A stretch of 64,000 nt of DNA from Sambucus nigra (taxonomy: Eukaryota; Streptophyta; Magnoliopsida; Dipsacales; Adoxaceae), in NCBI GenBank assembly GCA_949130495.1, contig CASBWL010000424.1, forward strand, positions 62,001 through 126,000, in the 5' to 3' direction. The notes under the pieces are model-generated. The model searched no databases. It was not told where the DNA came from and saw only the letters and a program-made list of their open reading frames with translations. Both the position numbers and the translations under genes were made by a program. The stretch's first letter is position 1, and each line of letters opens with the position of its first letter. Below, piece by piece: positions 32,820-43,609 of the stretch.

Positions 32820-33938
32820 TTATGGTGCTTTCACCTGACCTTGCATGTGTGGAGCTTGTTGAAATTGTTGTGGAGGAGGAGGGGCAACATGCGAAGGAGG
32901 GTTCATTGCGGCATGTTGTTGCCCGTAGCTAAATCCGGGATGATTTTTCCACGAAGGGTTGTATGAATTCCCGTGCGGGGCACCGAAATTTCCTTTAAAG
33001 CCTCCTATACCACTAACTTGCTCTTGTAATATTACTTTGCAGGCGGGTATCGTCGGGCATTCCTCAGTTGAATGTCCCGCCTCACAAATTGCACACACCT
33101 TTTCGACGGGATTCTTGATAGATCCAACTACCTCACATAAATCTCGAAATCCTTTCTCAAGGGAGTCCAATCGACAGTCCGACATAGAAGTCTTATCTAC
33201 CTGGTGTAGGCCGGACGCCGATGGAGTGGTGGTCGCTTGACGATTTCGATTCTGAGCATTGGGATCAGAAATATCCCAAGATTGGGTAGTCTCGGCGACA
33301 TACCTCAGATGAAGCTCAGCATCGTGGCAATCTAGCTCGATAAACGGACCACTACCCATGGTTTCAATGAATTGCTTGGAGTTAAGGTTCAACCCATTAT
33401 AGAGGAAGGAAATGATTTGGGCTGTATCAAATCCATGATGAGGGCATGAAGCAGTTAACTCAATGAAACGCTCATAACATTGATGGAATGGCTCATTATC
33501 CAATTGCCTGAACGATTGAATTTGAGCCTTTATGGAGATTGTTCGATGTGGTGGAAAGAACTTCTTGAGAAATCTGGATTGTAACTCGTTCCAAGATGGA
33601 ATCGAGCTCGGAGGTAAAGACCATAACCAGGTCTTAGCTTTATCTTTTAGCGAGAAAGGGAAGAGTTTGAGGCGAATCACCTCCTGTGTGCAAGTTTGAT
33701 CGTTGAGGGTATCACACACGTCCTCAAATTCCCTTATATGCAGGTATGCCTTTTCTGAATCCATACTGTGATAGTGTGGTAGCATCTGGATCATCCCATT
33801 TTTGAATCGGAACTGCCCGGCATTATACGGGAGTATAATGCATCCTGGAGTGACAGTGCGCTCGGGATATAAGTATTCTCTCAACGGGCGGTATGGAGGC
33901 TCTTCCTCACTGGTAGTTGCATTACTGTGCTGAGACAT
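32820..33938 (-). CDS. gag: Athila Gag (capsid and nucleocapsid)
   Basis: 372 codons starting MSQHSNATTSEEEPPYRPL. The capsid-like Retrotrans_gag region spans about residues 60-190 (AYLHIREFEDVCDTL, LKLFPFSLKDKAKTWLWSLP, FLKKFFPPHRT). A single knuckle CX2CX3HX4C lies at 282-294 (Cys282, Cys285, His289, Cys294), then a Gly/Pro/Gln-rich tail. The TAA at 32820-32822 is in frame with the protease frame beyond it, so gag and protease form one reading frame split by this stop. The start lies about 360 bases downstream of the PBS. Confidence 0.9.
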   Translation of the reverse strand: MSQHSNATTSEEEPPYRPLREYLYPERTVTPGCIILPYNAGQFRFKNGMIQMLPHYHSMDSEKAYLHIREFEDVCDTLNDQTCTQEVIRLKLFPFSLKDKAKTWLWSLPPSSIPSWNELQSRFLKKFFPPHRTISIKAQIQSFRQLDNEPFHQCYERFIELTASCPHHGFDTAQIISFLYNGLNLNSKQFIETMGSGPFIELDCHDAELHLRYVAETTQSWDISDPNAQNRNRQATTTPSASGLHQVDKTSMSDCRLDSLEKGFRDLCEVVGSIKNPVEKVCAICEAGHSTEECPTIPACKVILQEQVSGIGGFKGNFGAPHGNSYNPSWKNHPGFSYGQQHAAMNPPSHVAPPPPQQFQQAPHMQGQVKAP

Positions 33939-34300
33939 CTCTCTTTCACTCGACGATTCGGCGCTCTCGCTGGGTGTGCACGACGTGTGTCCTACGAAGG
34001 AGAAGGGAGTGTTGCTAGAGATTCAATGTGACGGTGTGGGAGGTGGGATCCAGAATTGTGGGGCTTGTGGAGTGTGGGGACTATCAGGATTATACTCAAC
34101 AAGTGGATTTTCGTGAATGCTGGTTGGAGTATTATGGGGTGTGGGAGTGGGTTCAGAATTTTGCATTAAGCTCAGGAGAGATGATGATTGTGAATCTTTT
34201 TGGAATTTTATTTTTCTTTTTTTTTAATTTTCTTTTTTGGATTTTTGAATTTTTGGTCAAATTTTTGGATTAACTCGATCTAATCCTAAGTCTACCTAAT

Positions 34301-34318
34301 TCCCCGGCAACGGCGCCA
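34301..34318 (-). other. Athila primer binding site (tRNA-Asp)
   Basis: TCCCCGGCAACGGCGCCA is the exact 3' end of plant tRNA-Asp with CCA. Six bases separate it from the 5' LTR edge at 34325. It is the intact version of the degenerate sites at 4317 and 11651. Confidence 0.9.
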
Positions 34319-34324
34319 AAAACT

Positions 34325-35888
34325 TGACATGACTCAGAATGTGTCTCTAAGGTGTTTACTCTCTAGGCTAAAGTGCAAGCCTGTCGTTCAAGTAATAATC
34401 CGACAAGTCGGGTATCGATCCTGAGGGAAAAAGGACAACGAGAGTTGTGACGACGGAATAAGACTGAGGAATCCTAACGATGATTCTAAGAAGAAAAGAA
34501 AAAGATTGATTTGGATTTTTGAGATGGATTAAACTAAATGCAATTATGAAAGTATAATGAAAAATGCAACTAACTAAATTATCTAAATGAAGAATGAAGA
34601 ATTAAATTGAATGTGTTAAACTTAAATGATGAGAAAATAGGATGGGAATACAATCCCCCAACCCTAGTGTAGTGTAGTGACAACGTCAATCATAAATTTA
34701 TCCGATTAATTCAAACCCGGAATTTAGTACTCCCAAGCATTATGTATACGAGGTTCAAGCCCGCGTCATACCTAATCTGAGGATGAGTAAATCGGTATCA
34801 CGGTAATTACATTCAAATTGTACTCTAAATCATCACGAGTACCCCGGGGCAAACGAGATATAAAGATCCACAATTATTATGAAATTACACGATACGATCA
34901 AAATTAATCATTAAATTCGTCGGATTGACGTTATACACATGCACTAACACATCAGGTTGGGTTCATGTATCCCAACCTTGAAAAACTTAGCCGGACATGT
35001 TAAATTGACTAATGCATGAAATAATGATGTTTCATGTGTAGGAATTCATGATGAAACTAGCTAGAAACATGTAAATACGTATTATGAATGCTAAAACAAA
35101 TTGAATCTAATGGGAAAACAAAGCATGCAAGAGCAATAATAAGAAACAAGAATCTTGAATTAAAACTGGTAAAAACAAACCCGAAACAATGAATTCTTGA
35201 AGTAATTTGTGCCCTTGATGTTCCTAGATATTTCTCTCCTTTTTCTCTATCAAAAACTCTCTGAAAATAGCCCTAAAAGCTGCCCCTAGGTTAATACTCC
35301 CGTTCCCCACAAGTTTTGGAGTCTTTTAAACCTATTAGGAGACTTGGAGACCAATCAGAATGAAAGACAAAATTCGCGTGTCAGGTACATGCGAACCGGT
35401 TCGGAGGTACAGCGAACCGGTTCGCCCCTCCGAACCGGTTTGGGGTGGGGTTCGCATGTACCAGCCTGGCCTGGCTCTCAACACTTAGATTTTTTTCTGG
35501 TTTTTCTCTTCTTTTCTTGGATTTTTCTTCAACTTCAACTGAGCATAACTTTTCAACCGTAGCTCGGATATGGGTGCCGTTTCTTCCAGTGTTCTCGTTA
35601 TTCCGAGATCTTCAACTTCCCAATTGACTTCTTCTTCCGTATTGGGCTGCAAAATTACCGACATGCCCTTGAACTTTCCTTCTTAGCTTTTCTTGCACAG
35701 TCTTGTTTCCTCCTTTGCACTGCTTGGATAATTAACCTGTAAAACCAATAGGAGAAACACGAAACACGCAATACTCGCCAAGAAGGTTAGAAGCATAAAA
35801 GTGAATCAAATCCATATATGTTACATCATTCGGGTTCACAAAAGTACTGAAATTAGGGGGATAAATATACAATATTTATGCCCAATCA
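34325..35888 (-). repeat. Athila 5' LTR (right)
   Basis: 1564 bases, against 1557 for the left LTR; the 7-base difference is a duplicated GAAACAC near 35758-35766. By eye there are about 26 substitutions, near 1.7 percent. The cassette lies at 35384-35462. TSD GACAG follows at 35889-35893. Confidence 0.95.
35384..35462. repeat. Palindrome cassette in Athila 5' LTR
   Basis: Arms GGTACATGCGAACC (35384-35397) and GGTTCGCATGTACC (35449-35462) enclose two more CGAACCGGTT palindromes. It is identical to the left LTR except for one base. Confidence 0.9.
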
Positions 35889-35893
35889 GACAG

Positions 35894-38410
35894 ATTGACA
35901 ACATGGTTATGATGTGGATTAGCAGGAACTCCAAGTGCAACTGATGCATCGAGTCATTTTGTCGAGCTTGGTATGTCTCTTTTGTCTTTAGCTAGGATTT
36001 ACTTTTTCTACATCTGATTTTTATACATTTAATTAGGTTTACATGTGAGTTTTATATTTTTATACAAACTTCTTTTGTTAACACAATAACAACCCTTGCT
36101 ATTTAGTGCACGAAAGGGTGAAGGAAATATTAGTCCTCTTCCATAGTCTGTGCACATCTTCTTTGTTTAGTAATGGGTGATGAAACTTAGGAATTGAATA
36201 CATGAACTGCTTTTATATTTCTATGTTTAGTATGCTTGGTATTTATTAATTTGTCTCCTTTTGATGTAGTGAATTGACAAGACATAAGGTGTATAGTTCT
36301 GCTTGAGAGTGGGAACTATGGTACTAAACATGTAACGATATGTTTCCTTTTAAAGTGCCTATTTGTTTATCGGGAAAAGTATGCCCCTTTAAGTCTTTTT
36401 CAAAATTCAGATATTATTGAATTTTCACATATGCTATAATTTTGACATAATTCGAAAAAAATTATAAATAGTGTTGATTATAAGTTTTGGAAATGTCATG
36501 TTTCAAAATATTATATATTTTGCATTTTATTATATGTTGTGTATAATTTGGATACCAATGGTTGAGATGAATGAAGATAGATTATTTTTTTAGCACAAAC
36601 ATAATATGATACGACTAACATGGTTTGCAATTTTGACACCCAATTTAACATGAAAAAACATGACTAACACAATGATAACAACATTGACACCCATTTTAAC
36701 GTGAAAACACATGTCAATTTTTACACGATTAACATTTTTTGCGTTCAAGCTATCAAAGGTATACACTTTTGTTGGGTGTATGATGATTTAGTGCTTTTAG
36801 GTTATACATTGGAGATAAAACACTGAATTTTAAGTATATGCCGTCACATATTTAGGTTTCGATTATGTTTTTTTAAATACTTCATAGACTCTATTTCTTA
36901 AAAACTCGGTTTGAACAAATGGGGGAAAATTTTCCTTTTATGTTTTTTCAACGTCAATCTTATTTTTCTTTTGAAGTCCTATTTTATATATTTACTCCTC
37001 CTTAAAAAAGAAAAAAGGAAGGTATGTTTGCGACATGATTGTATGTTTGAAAGACATTAATGTACTCTGAGTAGTAAGGAGGCATTGCATATATGCATAT
37101 TACATATATGCATATATATATGTGCAGGCAGCATATATGCAATATGCATATATGTAGATACAGCTACAATAGTTAATTAGATCGTTAGATTGTTGGTACA
37201 ATTTAAAGGTATATATTGCTTGAAATTTAATGAGAGAGGGTTGCTCCTCTAATTGAGTACCAAACAGATAATGAAAATTTATCGTTACTTGAAATTTAAT
37301 GAGACATTTGTTACTTGAAATTTGCATATCCTCCTACTGTATCTATTTGGTACTAAAAAGATAAGAGTTTCCACCTCCTCCTCCTACAGGATTCAGGCAT
37401 CTTCAGAACGGTCTTCTCCTCGGTTGAAATTAGAGGATCTTCTTACCATTTAAAATTTCGAATGACCTGCTCCTCTAATTTCAAGCGAGCTTGCAGCTCC
37501 TCCTCATGTAGGCACTTTTTGGTACTTCATCTATAGGAGCTATTACAGGTCCCTTCCGTTACTTTTTTTTATTCACTTCACTAGACCCTTAAGTTGTAAT
37601 CAATTAACTTAAGTTAAATAAGTGATTCAAATATTAGCATTTGAATTAATTGTATTTAGTTAATTCAGTGATTCGGTTAATTCATTTGTATTCAGTGATT
37701 CAAATATTAGTGTTTGTTATTTTGTCAGTTTTGCTGTTAATTATCATGTCCATTCATTATTCTGTAATTTCATTCTCTTAAATTTAAAAAAGGTCAGAAG
37801 TTCCTTTTGAGTTTTGGCATTCTAGTCAGAAGTCCCTTAAAATGCCAATAACGTGTACTTTACGATGTTTGTACTGTTATATTGAACTGAGGTAATTGTG
37901 ATATATTAAAATAGGGCTTATAATGTTTATACTACTATATTGAATTGAGATAATTGGTTTGGTTTCTAACAAGTAATTGAGGCATTTTGAATTGTGTGTC
38001 TTTGTTACATTTTTTTCAATTCAAAATTGTGTAATCTCTTTTTGTGTTGTCTTCATTTCTTACACTAATTTCACTATTGTTTGATAACTTGAGGACTTAA
38101 ATTGGGGTTGTGATATTGTGTAGTATTGGAGTTCCAATGCGAACATTATCCTTACTGCCTATGTGTCATTCCTTTTACTACATCTGGTGGAGGAGGCAAA
38201 GTCACCACAAAGTTTTGAAGACAGTTAATGAGGACGTCAGGAAAGTTCACCTGGGGAAGGGGCAAAGTCATCGCTCTTACAGGAGGGCCAGTAGGTGAAG
38301 CTCACCACAAACACATGACAGTTGGTTAGTTCACATCGAACACGGGCCAATAAGCAGTTTGTTTCATTGAAGCTTTTGTTAGACGAATTTGGTATTTTTT
38401 TTATATTATT
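35894..38410. other. Gene-free interior of the candidate Helitron
   Basis: AT-rich, with only short frames. I see a run of overlapping ATATGCATAT palindromes at 37085-37160 and three TACTTGAAATTT words between 37215 and 37325. Some words at 38190-38300 look less AT-rich and could be a captured gene scrap, but no protein is recognisable. Confidence 0.55.
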
Positions 38411-38850
38411 GGATTCGTTGTTACCCCTTAAACAGGGTGGATAGTCCAATAAACAAAGGAGCTTATGCTTAATTTTTTTTTTTAAATTGACACTTTGTTT
38501 TTTTGAGACATAGTGAATTTGATTGATGTATATTGAATATGTCATTTTATATGTGAATTTGTTTGATGAATTTAAACCATTTGGACGTTGTCGGACTATT
38601 TGTTATTTGTTAAGGAGGGTGAATAGTTCCATAAACAAAGAAGACTATGCCCAATTTTTTTAAAATTTTGACACTTTGTTTTTTTGAGACACAATGTCAA
38701 TTTTAATGGATGAATATTGTATATTTCATATTATATGTGAATTTAGACTATTTGAATGTTATTGGACTATTTGTTATTTGTTAAGCATGGTGAATAGTCC
38801 TATAAATAAAGGATATTATGGCCAATTGTTTTAAAATTACACTTCAAAAT
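38411..38850. repeat. Tandem repeat of about 170-180 bases, three copies
   Basis: Units begin near 38411, 38593 and 38764 (GGACTATTTGTTATTTGTTA or its variant), each with an ATAGTCCNATAAACAAAGGA-like word and a GACACTTTGTTTTTTTGAGA word; the third unit is shorter. The array ends about 100 bases before the candidate Helitron terminus. Confidence 0.8.
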
Positions 38851-38925
38851 TTTTTGTGTCTCACTATTACGTACTTTGAAAAGTTATCGCCGTTTTTCCA
38901 TTACATACTTTGAAAAATTTCCGTT

Positions 38926-38952
38926 GTGCCTCCAGGCACGGGCATACGCTAC
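38926..38952 (+). other. Candidate Helitron 3' terminus (hairpin and CTAC)
   Basis: A five-pair stem GTGCC/GGCAC with loop TCCA is followed by GGGCATACGCTAC. Plant Helitrons end with such a hairpin about ten bases before CTRR; here the last base is C rather than A or G. Confidence 0.4.
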
Positions 38953-41248
38953 TATATATATATAAGAATGAAGAACATGGTTACATCTAGCAAACCACAC
39001 TTTGTTTACTCCTTTGTTTCATCTTCTTTTTCTTCTTCTTCATGATACAATCTCTTGGGAATAAGATCTTTTAAATGCGGTATGTATACTTTGTGAAATT
39101 AACTATACCTTGAGTTTAATCTAAAGGTATCTAGACCGTATCCTAATAATTATATTTTAACTTTTTATGAAATTTATGCCTTTCCTGGGACTTAATTGTG
39201 AAAAAATTAAAGTTTTGATGTTTCTGTAGAAAACATAATAAATATTTCTTAAATTATTACTTGCATTTAGGTTTAGATTTTAGTCATTTGGAGTACAATT
39301 AGTTTAATTAAATCCATAATTATTTCTTTATAGAGACTTTATCAGTATGCTCATTGGTACTGAGATTTTTTTAAAGTTGCTCTCTATATTTTTCTGTTTG
39401 GATGTATGTGCAGCTGAGTGATTTATGGATTATGGAGCAAATATCTTAATGTTTTGATTCTTTGGGAGACACTGGATAATTCTCCAAATGACATCTTTAT
39501 TTTTGAAGAAACACAATATTGTGAAATATAACGCAATCTCTTTATCGATGTTCTTAAACTTGAGTTTGGTCTAAAGTTAATGATTGATTATATATTTCTT
39601 TCATCATTGATGTGTGTTTGTGACTAATGTTTTGTGTTTATGCATAATAAATCAAGAGGAGTGTAATTAAAAGGCAAGGAGGGAAAGGGTAAGCTTTTGA
39701 TTTAAGAGACTAGATTGAAAATGACTAGTGATTTCATTTCTTGAACTTTGCGTAGTTTAAGTCTTTAAAATCCATACTGTTAAAAGCTTGAGATGATATA
39801 CTACTTTAATGTTTGATCATCAGTAATATGTTGTATTTATTTTCTTTAGGTTATAAAGTTTGTCGATATACTGTTTTCTATCAAAGTAGTTAGTTTCAAA
39901 TTATTGATCGGGTCAAGTGTAATTAGTTTTGATAGTAAACTGTACTATCGATTATTTGATAGGCAGTAAACTTTACTTGGCAAAATACAATTATGGATAG
40001 TAATTCTTGAGTGGTAAGATCCAATTGATTGACATATACCTACATGGAAATTTACATAATAGCAGTCCTTTGAATTATGTGGTTTACTTGATTAATTCTT
40101 TTGTGTTTGTTTCGATATCTTTAGTTAATAGAGTTTTTGACAAGGCAATGTTACCGTATAGAGATAATTTTTTTATTCAATATAATATGTTGCTATATTT
40201 TCTGTCAATCGTTATCATTGATCTGAATTGCTGGCGATTTATGGGGTTTATATGATCTGAATTGGTGTACAATGCAAAATGCCATGAAACATAATGCCCG
40301 AGGAAAGTAAAGTACTACTTTGAATACATAACCCCTTAAAAACATATACCGAGGGTTCATTCAAAAAAGAATCGGAATGTTTAATAGTTAAATTGCAGAG
40401 CATATAGGCATAATACACACAAAATAGTAATATGTACCAAATTGTTCGAATACCTGACTATTAAATTCTTAACAAAATATTTTTTAAAGTTTTTTTACTT
40501 AAAACCAATTAGTTTAGAATCTCATTGAACTTAATAACAATTGGTCTCTCTCACTAGCATTCAGGGTCCCACTCAGAATGGCTACTAGACAAGGACAAGG
40601 TTAGTTATTACCCTCATAACATTAACAAACAAGAGGTTATGCGAAAGCTATCTTAAAAAATCAAACTCGCTCCCTGTTCAGTCAGATGAAAAAAATATAT
40701 GCTTTGGGAGTGTGACATACGCGGACGGGGAGTACGCGGCCGAACAATTAGAGGGGCTTTCGACAGAGATAGCTTAACTAACAAGATGGGCTACCCCTAG
40801 AGCTAACAGTCTCTCTTCTTATACGCTCAACCACAACTAAATGGTGTGGGCAAACCCTGGTATTGAGAATTCCTCTAACTCTCCTTGGTCCCTTCGTATG
40901 TCAGGCCAGACAAGAACTAGTCGATAGGGTGGTCTGGTCTAATACCCTCTAAGTATTTACTTTATATCTACTTATATCTACATCAAGCAACTTCCAGATT
41001 CTTCAAATATACGCAAAAGATATGCCAAAGGACTGAAAATACTCATGTGGGTAAATTGTAAAATGTTTGATATACAAAAAACAATAGGTGTTCAATGTTC
41101 AATCCCATATCTTAAAAATCCCTAAATCCAAAAAGTTTCACAACTCATATTTAGAATCCATCAAAACTTTATTGAAGATAGAACTTGAATGTGAAAAGTA
41201 TAGGAATCACCAACTATCGTTTATTTACTTGACTCATGAGAGAGATAA
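38953..41248. other. Gene-free stretch; start may be the rest of a copia LTR
   Basis: TATATATATAAGAATGAAGAAC and the C/T-rich TTCTTCTTCTTCATG that follow 38952 fit the end of a copia LTR, which would complete the part at 21383-21511. Beyond this the DNA is AT-rich with no recognisable protein. A patch at 40700-40960 has a more balanced base composition but remains unidentified. Confidence 0.5.
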
Positions 41249-41560
41249 TGATGTGAATCGAGGGCATAATTGCCATTTTTGTTCATTTTGGACAAAGTAG
41301 CATTTTTAATTTATTTGTCATTTTTCTTTTAGTTTGTTGTTGTATTTTTCTTTCTTTTGCTCTAGTATCTAGAGCTAAGGAGTAGTAATGTCATTTTTGT
41401 AATTAGTGCCTTGGCTTAGAGCCTAAGCTACTCATTTCCTTTAAATCCCTTGTAAGAATCATTTGAGGCGGACTTGATTTTGGAATAGAAAATAGTATTT
41501 CCCTCTCTGAAGGTGTGGGTTAGATATTTTTAAGATCCTTTTGAAATGTAGTTTACGTCA
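41249..41560 (+). repeat. Left (5') LTR of the short element
   Basis: 312 bases, TGATGTGAATCGAGG to GTAGTTTACGTCA. It contains GCTCTAGTATCTAGAG, an imperfect palindrome shared with the right LTR. Confidence 0.8.
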
Positions 41561-41577
41561 AATTGGTATGAGAACGG

Positions 41578-41838
41578 ATGTCGCTCCATATTGGTGTTGG
41601 TGTATCGGTGTATTTGTATCAAAATCCTACGCTACTCGCAATGGTTCCTAGGAATTCCAAACAATATGAAAAGAGTATTCTACAATTAAGAGAACAAATT
41701 GGAGAGCTGGCCAAGAAGCAACATGCCGACATAAAAGAGGTGAGGAAACAACACACCCAACTCCTCGCCCAAATGTCCCAACTCCTTGTCGCCCAGAAAA
41801 CCCCCACCCTCACCCCCACTCCCACCCATGCGGCCTAA
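41578..41838 (+). pseudogene. Gag-like N-terminal fragment of the short element
   Basis: 86 codons; the likely true start is the later ATG opening MVPRNSKQYEKS. A charged helix (SILQLREQIGELAKKQHADIKEVRKQHTQLLAQMSQ, in parts) predicts a coiled coil. The frame stops at 41836-41838, after which the reading continues as Pro/Thr-rich scraps in changing frames. Distant similarity to the first part of gypsy Gag is my reading; no capsid core or zinc knuckle is visible. Confidence 0.5.
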
Positions 41839-43283
41839 ACCCTAACCCTTACAACCCTACCGAGATGCCCCAACCTTACTCCAACCCATCTAGACTCCAA
41901 AACACCCACCCGACCGACCGCTCTACCCCGAAACCCCCTTCCTCCAGTCACCCAGTCCCCAGCGACCAACCCTTCACCGTTGACCCACTAAAACCCACCT
42001 CCCACCGCTTCTAACAACTGGAACTCATACCCGGACCATCAAGCCTCCTCCCCAACACAAAAAATCACTTGACCAACCTTGTTCAGATACGAGTAGGTCT
42101 GTTTACCTTACCCGTTGCCCGATGCCCATCCTCAACCGACTCGATCTCGGTCCTCACCCTCCCCCTTTCGTCCAACCCATTTCCTCCCTCTGATACATCC
42201 CCAAGATGACGATATCCTACCCCAATCCCTCAAAAACCCCTAAAAATGTCCCCAATATGATTTAAACCCTCACTCCTACCAACCCGACTCCGCATACCCT
42301 CCCCTCGGCTCAAATCCGAGCTAAGGACAACCCTTCCACTACAAAGCCCCCAACCCACCTATTTTTTTTGTGGCTCCACCTCATTTCAGCCCCTGGGCCT
42401 ATTTTACCCACCCTGAACCTCCCAGGTCATCTCCGAACCCCCTTCGGGTTGTTTGATTTCCCTGGGGGCCTGGGCCACCATTTTGGGACCCCCGAACACC
42501 CTCCTGACCCTGGATCACACTACCCACACGACCCCACCATTATTTCAACCCTCTACTGGTCACACACCCTAACCCTCCACCTTTGCATCATATTCCCTTC
42601 CACCACACCTTCTCACTACTCTATTCAGGATCTTCTTCATCCTCCTCCGAATTTGGGGATTGCCCCCTAGTGTTTTAGAGTGGATACCTCCACCCCCAAC
42701 GGATGCCCACCGCTTTGCACCACTATAGGACTCGCACTATTTTTATTATGGTGAGAGTGTCCATTTGATTTGTACATGCCTCCATTATTCTCATTCCCCT
42801 CCAACACCTCCCGTACCCCAACATGTTCAGCCTCCTCATCCACCACCTACACAGATACCACCACCTCCCGCTGATTATGTTCCACCAATGCCGGGTGAGG
42901 TAATGGGCCTTGACGCTCATCTGGTTGAGGGACAACTATCTATGGCTCTTCAGTTGCTATCCCGCAGCTTATTCGGCCTCGATAACTGCACCTACACCGC
43001 TTCCTTCCCTAGCTCCTCCTCTAGTGACAACTTCAGTCCCTACTTCCACTACTCCCGTTGCTCTACATCTAGGGCCTCCTACCTTCTGGCTCTACAACGG
43101 TGGCAATGGTAGTCACCGAGCTTCTGATTGCTCTCTTCTCCAACATCGTGCATTATTTCCGATGGATCATCCACCTGACTATTTGGATGCGTTCGAGGAG
43201 CTTTCCCAGCATGCCTTGATTACAGTTTTATAGGGTGATTCGATTCGTCTTCCGCTTTCAGTTCGAGGATGAACACTTTTCAA

Positions 43284-43294
43284 GGAGGGGGGAT
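43284..43294 (+). other. PPT of the short element
   Basis: GGAGGGGGGAT runs directly into the right LTR start TGATGTC, as in many plant gypsy elements. Confidence 0.7.
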
Positions 43295-43609
43295 TGATGT
43301 CAATTGAGGGCATAATTGCTATTTTTGGGTCATTTTGGTCATAGTAGTATTTTTATTTTCTTTTTGTCATTTTTCTTTTATTTTGTTATTGTATTTTTCT
43401 TTCTTTTGCTCTAGTATCTAGAGGTAAGTAGTAGTAATGGCATTTTTGTAATTAGGGCCTTAGCTTAGTGCCTAAGATACTCCTTGTAATTAAATACCCC
43501 TTGTAAGCCTCATTTGAGGCAGACTTTTTTTTGGAATAGAAAAGAGTATTTCTCTCTCTAAAGGTGTGTTAGATATTTTTAGGAGACTTTTGACGTGTAG
43601 TTTACGTCA
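43295..43609 (+). repeat. Right (3') LTR of the short element
   Basis: 315 bases, TGATGTCAATTGAGG to GTAGTTTACGTCA, colinear with the left LTR but strongly diverged. A GA microsatellite follows immediately and may have erased the target duplication. Confidence 0.8.

Larger units (their letters stand above)
23338..35888 (-). mobile_element. Complete Athila-lineage Ty3/gypsy retrotransposon
   Basis: LTRs at 23338-24894 and 34325-35888 flank a 9.4-kb internal region with PBS, gag, protease, reverse transcriptase, RNase H, integrase, a third ORF, a long 3' non-coding module and a PPT. A perfect 5-base target duplication GACAG lies at 23333-23337 and 35889-35893. The tRNA-Asp PBS, a protease with DLGA and an extra ORF between integrase and the PPT identify Athila. 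Lesions are few: one in-frame stop between gag and protease and two single-base frameshifts in pol. By eye the LTRs differ at about 26 positions plus one 7-base duplication, so the insertion is recent compared with its neighbours. Confidence 0.95.
21512..38952 (+). mobile_element. Candidate non-autonomous Helitron hosting the Athila element
   Basis: The left end TCTCTATATATACTAAG resembles plant Helitron 5' ends. The right end has a short hairpin (GTGCC TCCA GGCAC, 38926-38939) followed after nine bases by GCTAC at 38948-38952, close to the Helitron CTRR rule but with C as the last base. Without the Athila insertion (23333-35888 with one TSD copy) it would be about 4.9 kb. A three-copy minisatellite sits just inside the right end, as in many Helitrons. 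No Rep/helicase is encoded. The ends are inferred; one base of the terminus is non-canonical. Confidence 0.4.
41249..43609 (+). mobile_element. Short non-autonomous LTR retrotransposon with a gag-like start
   Basis: LTRs at 41249-41560 and 43295-43609 enclose 1.7 kb. A PBS-like TTGGTATGAGAACGG follows the left LTR after three bases (tRNA-iMet type with changes) and a PPT CAAGGAGGGGGGAT precedes the right LTR. The interior opens with an 86-codon frame whose KSILQLREQIGELAKK stretch resembles gypsy Gag N-termini. Then comes a very C-rich, Pro-coding region full of stops. No pol exists. The LTRs differ at well over 10 percent of positions by eye, so it is old. Size and content recall LTR elements that keep only a gag part. 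No clear TSD is visible (GATAA against GAGAG). Confidence 0.75.

Noticed and set aside
41249..43609. Target-site duplication of the short LTR element
   Set aside because: Flanks GATAA and GAGAG differ; the right flank is a GA microsatellite that prevents a decision.
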